Part shown: piece by piece, positions 5,076-8,091 of the stretch | Layout: the number at the start of each line of letters is the position of its first letter | Position numbering within the stretch: the first letter of the stretch is position 1 | Origin: an uncultured Candidatus Thioglobus sp. | Lineage (GTDB): Bacteria; Pseudomonadota; Gammaproteobacteria; PS1; Thioglobaceae | Reading direction: 5' to 3' | Assembly (NCBI GenBank): GCA_910595805.1 | Contig: CAJVCK010000029.1 | Location: 1-8,091, forward strand | DNA length: 8,091 bases | Notes under the pieces: generated by a model | The model's input: the letters and a program-made list of their open reading frames with translations, nothing else | What the model was told of the DNA's origin: nothing | Databases searched by the model: none | Translations under genes and position numbers: made by a program

Positions 5076-7448
5076 ATGAAAAAAACCAACTTAACATTAT
5101 CGATTGCGTTAGCAGCGGTATTCTCAGCTTCTACAGCATTTGCTGAAGCTGAGGTAACAGGTAAATTTGTACACGAAAGTGCAAAGCTTGTTGATGGCGC
5201 TAAATCAGCTATCAAGACTGAAAGTACAGTAAGAATTTACATTGACGGTGAAGCCGAAGGCATTGCTGAAGGTGCAACTTACCATGTTGAATTACAAGGT
5301 CATAACGACAGTTCAGCAAATTACAGTTCTGATGCAGCATACACACAGCGTGACCCTTTACGTGAAGCGTATGTAGATATGCAACAGGGTGATTGGTCTA
5401 TTCGTGCAGGTAAGCAGCAAGTAGTATGGGGTACAGCTGATGGTATGAAATTACTTGATATGATTAACCCAACTGACTACGCTGAAATGGCACAGAATCA
5501 AATGGAAGACTCACGTATTCCAGTCTGGATGGTTAACGCTGAAAAAGACAACTTACAAGTTGTAGTTTCTCAAGCTAAAGAAAATGTATTTGCAGGTCTT
5601 AATCGTGGTACAGATACAGCCGTAAGAAGCAATGGGGCAATTCCTGTTGGTCAGATGATGGCTGCAGATACTGCTGCTGTAGGTACTGATACAGATAGTG
5701 CTTTCTTAATGATGGGTCCAGAATCTATTACCGGTGCAACAAATGGTTTTTTAAATATCACCCCTGACCTAGGCTCAGTAGCAGCTGGTTTTGGTACTGC
5801 ATTCATGCCAATTACAACACCTCCAGCAACACAGGGTGGTTTAGGTGGCCTAAACGCCACTGGTGACGATGTGATGAGCGATTTGTTGTCTGCTTTTACA
5901 GTTAATGCATTTACTAGTGGTGCAACACTAGGAGAGTTAAGTGGCCAGTTTGTGCAGATGCAACAAGGTAAGGCTGGTTATTATGCATCTTTAGGTGTAG
6001 ATGGTATTGCGGGTACCGCTGACGATCTGGATATTACTGATGCAACAGATGCTGGTACAATCTTTACAGCAATGAATGCTGCCCCAACAATGGGTTTTAG
6101 TGATCTGAATTTTGCGGCAATGGTTGCAGGTGGTGCATGTGCAAAAGGATATGGACCAATGTATGGTCTAACGTGTGCTGCGGATGGCTCAACATCAGCT
6201 GCTGACTTTAACATACTTGCAGCAGGAACTGATGGTGCAGATGGTATTGCTGGTAACGCTGACGATGCGCCCGCTATGACTGGCATACAGGCACTTAATG
6301 ATTTTGGTGAGGCATATGGTACTAATTTATCATCATTTGGTGATGGAGAAGCAAATTCAGCCTTTGAATACATGGGGAATACAGGCTTTAGAACGTTTGA
6401 TACTTTTGTAAATGCTCGTTCGCAGTACAAATATTCAATGCCTTCTGATTCAGATGTAAATCTTGCGTTTAGAACCCAAGAGTCTACTGCTGATGGTGTG
6501 AATTATTCAATGAACTATTCATATAACTATGACACCAATCCAATTATTGACCTTTCATGGAGAAATGATGCGGGTGAAGTGTTAAAACAAGAGACAGTAT
6601 CGGCGGCATTAGGCATGTTGGGCGTCAATCCAGGTGCTGATGGAATTTCAGGAACTGCAGATGATTTTCTAATCAGTAATGCTGATATGATTACAGCTGG
6701 CCATACAACAGACGGTGTAAACTCGGGAACATATATTCAATTAACAGACTCCACATATGATGCGGTTAACAGTAATGATAATACTCATGCTGATTTTCAA
6801 AAAGGCATCTATGGTGGTAAGACAGGTCAATCTGCAATATTAACATTTGATCAAAAAGTTAAGCGCGTTCATAATATTGGTGGTTCATTTGATACATCAA
6901 TTGAAACAGCTGAATTAGGTCCAGTTGTTATTCGTGGTGAGGCTTTATATACGAAAGATGGCTATTCTCCAGTGATGAACAAAGCAGCCTTAAGTCAAGG
7001 TGACTTAGTTGGCGCACTACAAATGAAAAAAGCGGACCGCTTTAAGTTTGTTTTAGGTGCTGATATCACTGCAATGACTAACATGTTAGTTTCTGCTCAG
7101 TTTATTCAAGATTCTAATCTTGATTTTGTAGATAATGGCGATGAGTACACGACTGATTATGCAACGATGCATTTATCAAACGGCTTTAATAAAGCAACTA
7201 AAGATAAGAACTTCTACTCTTTATTCTTCTCTAAGCCGTTTGGTGCTTCAGGCGAACATCGTTGGAACAACATTACTATGTACGAAGAAGGTAATGGTAA
7301 CTGGAATAGATTTGATATTGATTACTCGATTGACGACGATACACAAGCAACACTTGAGTACAACAAGTACTGGGGTAACGTAAACACTCAGTTCGGTCAG
7401 TTGAAGAATGCTTCAAATATCCAAGCTGGAATTAAGTACTCTTTCTAA
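5076..7448 (+). CDS. DUF1302-type outer-membrane beta-barrel protein with a large inserted region
   Basis: A 790-residue exported protein: signal peptide with Lys at 2-3 and a cut after AFA (residue 23), and a C-terminus ending KYSF, the terminal-Phe signal used by the BAM machinery. Residues 95-155 carry the segment that recalls DUF1302 proteins: LREAYVDM at 95-102, IRAGKQQVVWG at 109-119, INPTDY at 130-135, MEDSRIPVWMVNAE at 143-156. The last third (about 590-790) is alternating beta sequence typical of barrel strands. Between about 175 and 435 lies a low-complexity Ala/Gly/Thr/Met-rich region that looks inserted, with a Cys pair (C355, C367). Three GxDGIxGxADD motifs occur at 307, 387 and 520. 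DUF1302 members as I recall are nearer 500-650 residues. Context with a LolA-like protein and an RND pump suggests an export channel or receptor; the transported compound is unknown. Confidence 0.85.
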   Translation: MKKTNLTLSIALAAVFSASTAFAEAEVTGKFVHESAKLVDGAKSAIKTESTVRIYIDGEAEGIAEGATYHVELQGHNDSSANYSSDAAYTQRDPLREAYVDMQQGDWSIRAGKQQVVWGTADGMKLLDMINPTDYAEMAQNQMEDSRIPVWMVNAEKDNLQVVVSQAKENVFAGLNRGTDTAVRSNGAIPVGQMMAADTAAVGTDTDSAFLMMGPESITGATNGFLNITPDLGSVAAGFGTAFMPITTPPATQGGLGGLNATGDDVMSDLLSAFTVNAFTSGATLGELSGQFVQMQQGKAGYYASLGVDGIAGTADDLDITDATDAGTIFTAMNAAPTMGFSDLNFAAMVAGGACAKGYGPMYGLTCAADGSTSAADFNILAAGTDGADGIAGNADDAPAMTGIQALNDFGEAYGTNLSSFGDGEANSAFEYMGNTGFRTFDTFVNARSQYKYSMPSDSDVNLAFRTQESTADGVNYSMNYSYNYDTNPIIDLSWRNDAGEVLKQETVSAALGMLGVNPGADGISGTADDFLISNADMITAGHTTDGVNSGTYIQLTDSTYDAVNSNDNTHADFQKGIYGGKTGQSAILTFDQKVKRVHNIGGSFDTSIETAELGPVVIRGEALYTKDGYSPVMNKAALSQGDLVGALQMKKADRFKFVLGADITAMTNMLVSAQFIQDSNLDFVDNGDEYTTDYATMHLSNGFNKATKDKNFYSLFFSKPFGASGEHRWNNITMYEEGNGNWNRFDIDYSIDDDTQATLEYNKYWGNVNTQFGQLKNASNIQAGIKYSF
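5994..6665 (+). repeat. Three dispersed Asp/Gly 11-residue motifs in the barrel protein
   Basis: The motif G-[VA]-D-G-I-[AS]-G-[TN]-A-D-D is encoded at 5994-6026, 6234-6266 and 6633-6665 (residues 307-317, 387-397 and 520-530). Copies differ at the DNA level in synonymous positions, so they are not fresh duplications. The spacing of Asp and Gly resembles acidic calcium-binding loops, but metal binding is inference. Confidence 0.8.
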
Positions 7449-7465
7449 GAGTGTTTAATTAACCT

Positions 7466-7495
7466 AAAAAAAGCCTGCTTTATGCGGGCTTTTTT
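7466..7495 (+). terminator. Rho-independent terminator after the barrel gene
   Basis: GCCTGC (7473-7478) pairs with GCGGGC (7484-7489) with one G-U pair around a TTTAT loop, flanked by seven A upstream and six T downstream. It starts 18 bases past the barrel stop codon and has the classic U-tract shape, so most transcripts from the LolA-like/barrel unit should end here. Confidence 0.88.
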
Positions 7496-7576
7496 ATCCA
7501 TAGATTAAGAGCATGCCTCAGATTTATAGATAAAAAAGCTTCATAATAAATATACAAATAGTTCGAAACATACTCT

Positions 7577-7581
7577 AGGAG
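7577..7581 (+). promoter_or_regulatory. Ribosome binding site of the RND transporter gene
   Basis: AGGAG lies 6 bases before the ATG at 7588-7590 and supports this start. The 92 bases between the terminator and this start are AT-rich, with no promoter boxes that I would defend. Confidence 0.8.
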
Positions 7582-7587
7582 AGATAA

Positions 7588-8091
7588 ATGAATAACTTCG
7601 CATCCAAATACGCCGCATTTGTAATTGCCCATCGTAAGGTGATATTGGCCTTAATGGCAGCGTTCACCTTATTTATGGGGTATTTTGTTCAGTTCATAGA
7701 TATTCGTAATGACCCTGATACCTTACTGCCTGAAACTAACCGCTACGTAGCCACTAACGCTTACGGTGAGCAGAAGTTTGGCTTTGGTAATATTATGGTG
7801 GTGGGCTTTGTCTTAAAAGAATGTGTGGGTGGTAATGATCCTTATGCAGATGCAGACCAAATTGTGCGTTTTGATCCACAAACAGGACTGCGTATTCATG
7901 AATCAGCGCCTGCTAAGATGACCCAAGCCATTTGTGAAACTGCGGGTGGTGCTTGGGAAATTAGTGAAGATATCTATCAGCCGTGGTTTGTGAATATGGT
8001 GCAAAAAGCTCATAATGATATGGTGGCACTTGATCATTCACGTCCGTCGAATTTTATGGACATTGCTGCGCAAAAGATTAAGTACATGGGT
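7588..8091 (+). CDS. MMPL/RND-superfamily transporter, N-terminal 168 residues only
   Basis: The gene runs off the right edge with no stop codon; full members are usually 750-900 residues or more. The visible part has a short cytoplasmic N-terminus (YAAFVIAHRK, 8-17), a first membrane helix at about 17-35, then IRNDPDTLLPETNRYV at 39-54, which matches the start of the first periplasmic domain in MMPL-type RND exporters as I remember them. Residues 128-168 (EDIYQPWFVN through AAQKIKYMG) continue that domain. Between them, C79 and C116 bracket an Asp/Gly-containing segment that may be a disulfide-closed loop. These proton-driven pumps move lipids or other hydrophobic molecules from the inner membrane. 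Its neighbours, a LolA-like protein and an outer-membrane barrel, fit a shared export route, though a terminator lies between this gene and the barrel. Confidence 0.88.
   Translation, partial: MNNFASKYAAFVIAHRKVILALMAAFTLFMGYFVQFIDIRNDPDTLLPETNRYVATNAYGEQKFGFGNIMVVGFVLKECVGGNDPYADADQIVRFDPQTGLRIHESAPAKMTQAICETAGGAWEISEDIYQPWFVNMVQKAHNDMVALDHSRPSNFMDIAAQKIKYMG

Noticed and set aside
5651..6430. Antisense open frames of 69 and 149 codons inside the barrel gene
   Set aside because: They result from the Ala/Gly/Thr-rich composition of the sense strand, have no ribosome binding site and encode no recognisable protein.
7135..7383. Second plus-strand frame of 82 codons near the barrel 3' end
   Set aside because: It is out of frame with the barrel gene, whose C-terminal strands and terminal Phe are clearly coding here; no independent start signal.

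Overview
The window reads as an AT-rich (estimated by eye) gammaproteobacterial chromosome segment. The protein styles (a COG3146 GNAT enzyme, RsgA, an Ste24-like M48 protease, a DUF1302-like barrel and an MMPL-type RND pump) would fit a marine sulfur-oxidiser or methylotroph such as the SUP05/Thioglobus group. That placement is inference from protein style and composition, not a search result. Both window edges cut a gene: the COG3146 protein lacks its C-terminus at the left edge and the RND transporter lacks most of its length at the right edge.

Left half (1-3769, minus strand): five tightly packed genes that look like one transcription unit. They are read from right to left: an integral-membrane M48 (CAAX/Ste24-type) metalloprotease, two small secreted monoheme c-type cytochromes, the ribosome-assembly GTPase rsgA, and a COG3146 N-acyltransferase-like protein. 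The spacings are a 14-bp overlap, 34 bp, 2 bp and 4 bp. The two cytochromes are paralogs that align without gaps from the heme motif to the C-terminus. rsgA begins at a TTG just past the preceding stop codon, which suggests translational coupling.

Centre (3770-4057): a 288-bp, very AT-rich divergent intergenic region with two A-tracts. It holds a plausible promoter facing right and an extended -10 element facing left.

Right half (4058-8091, plus strand): a secreted LolA-like (outer membrane lipoprotein-sorting type) protein, a 790-residue outer-membrane beta-barrel of DUF1302 type, and the start of an MMPL/RND transporter. A hairpin lies between the first two genes and a strong rho-independent terminator between the second and third. 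An inner-membrane RND pump, a periplasmic lipid-binding-type protein and an outer-membrane barrel side by side suggest a trans-envelope export route for a lipid or other hydrophobic compound; the substrate cannot be read from the sequence. The barrel carries a large Ala/Gly/Thr-rich insertion region with three copies of an 11-residue Asp/Gly motif that looks suited to metal binding.

No rRNA, tRNA, CRISPR array, insertion sequence or phage gene was seen. No stretch longer than 300 bases lacks a gene.
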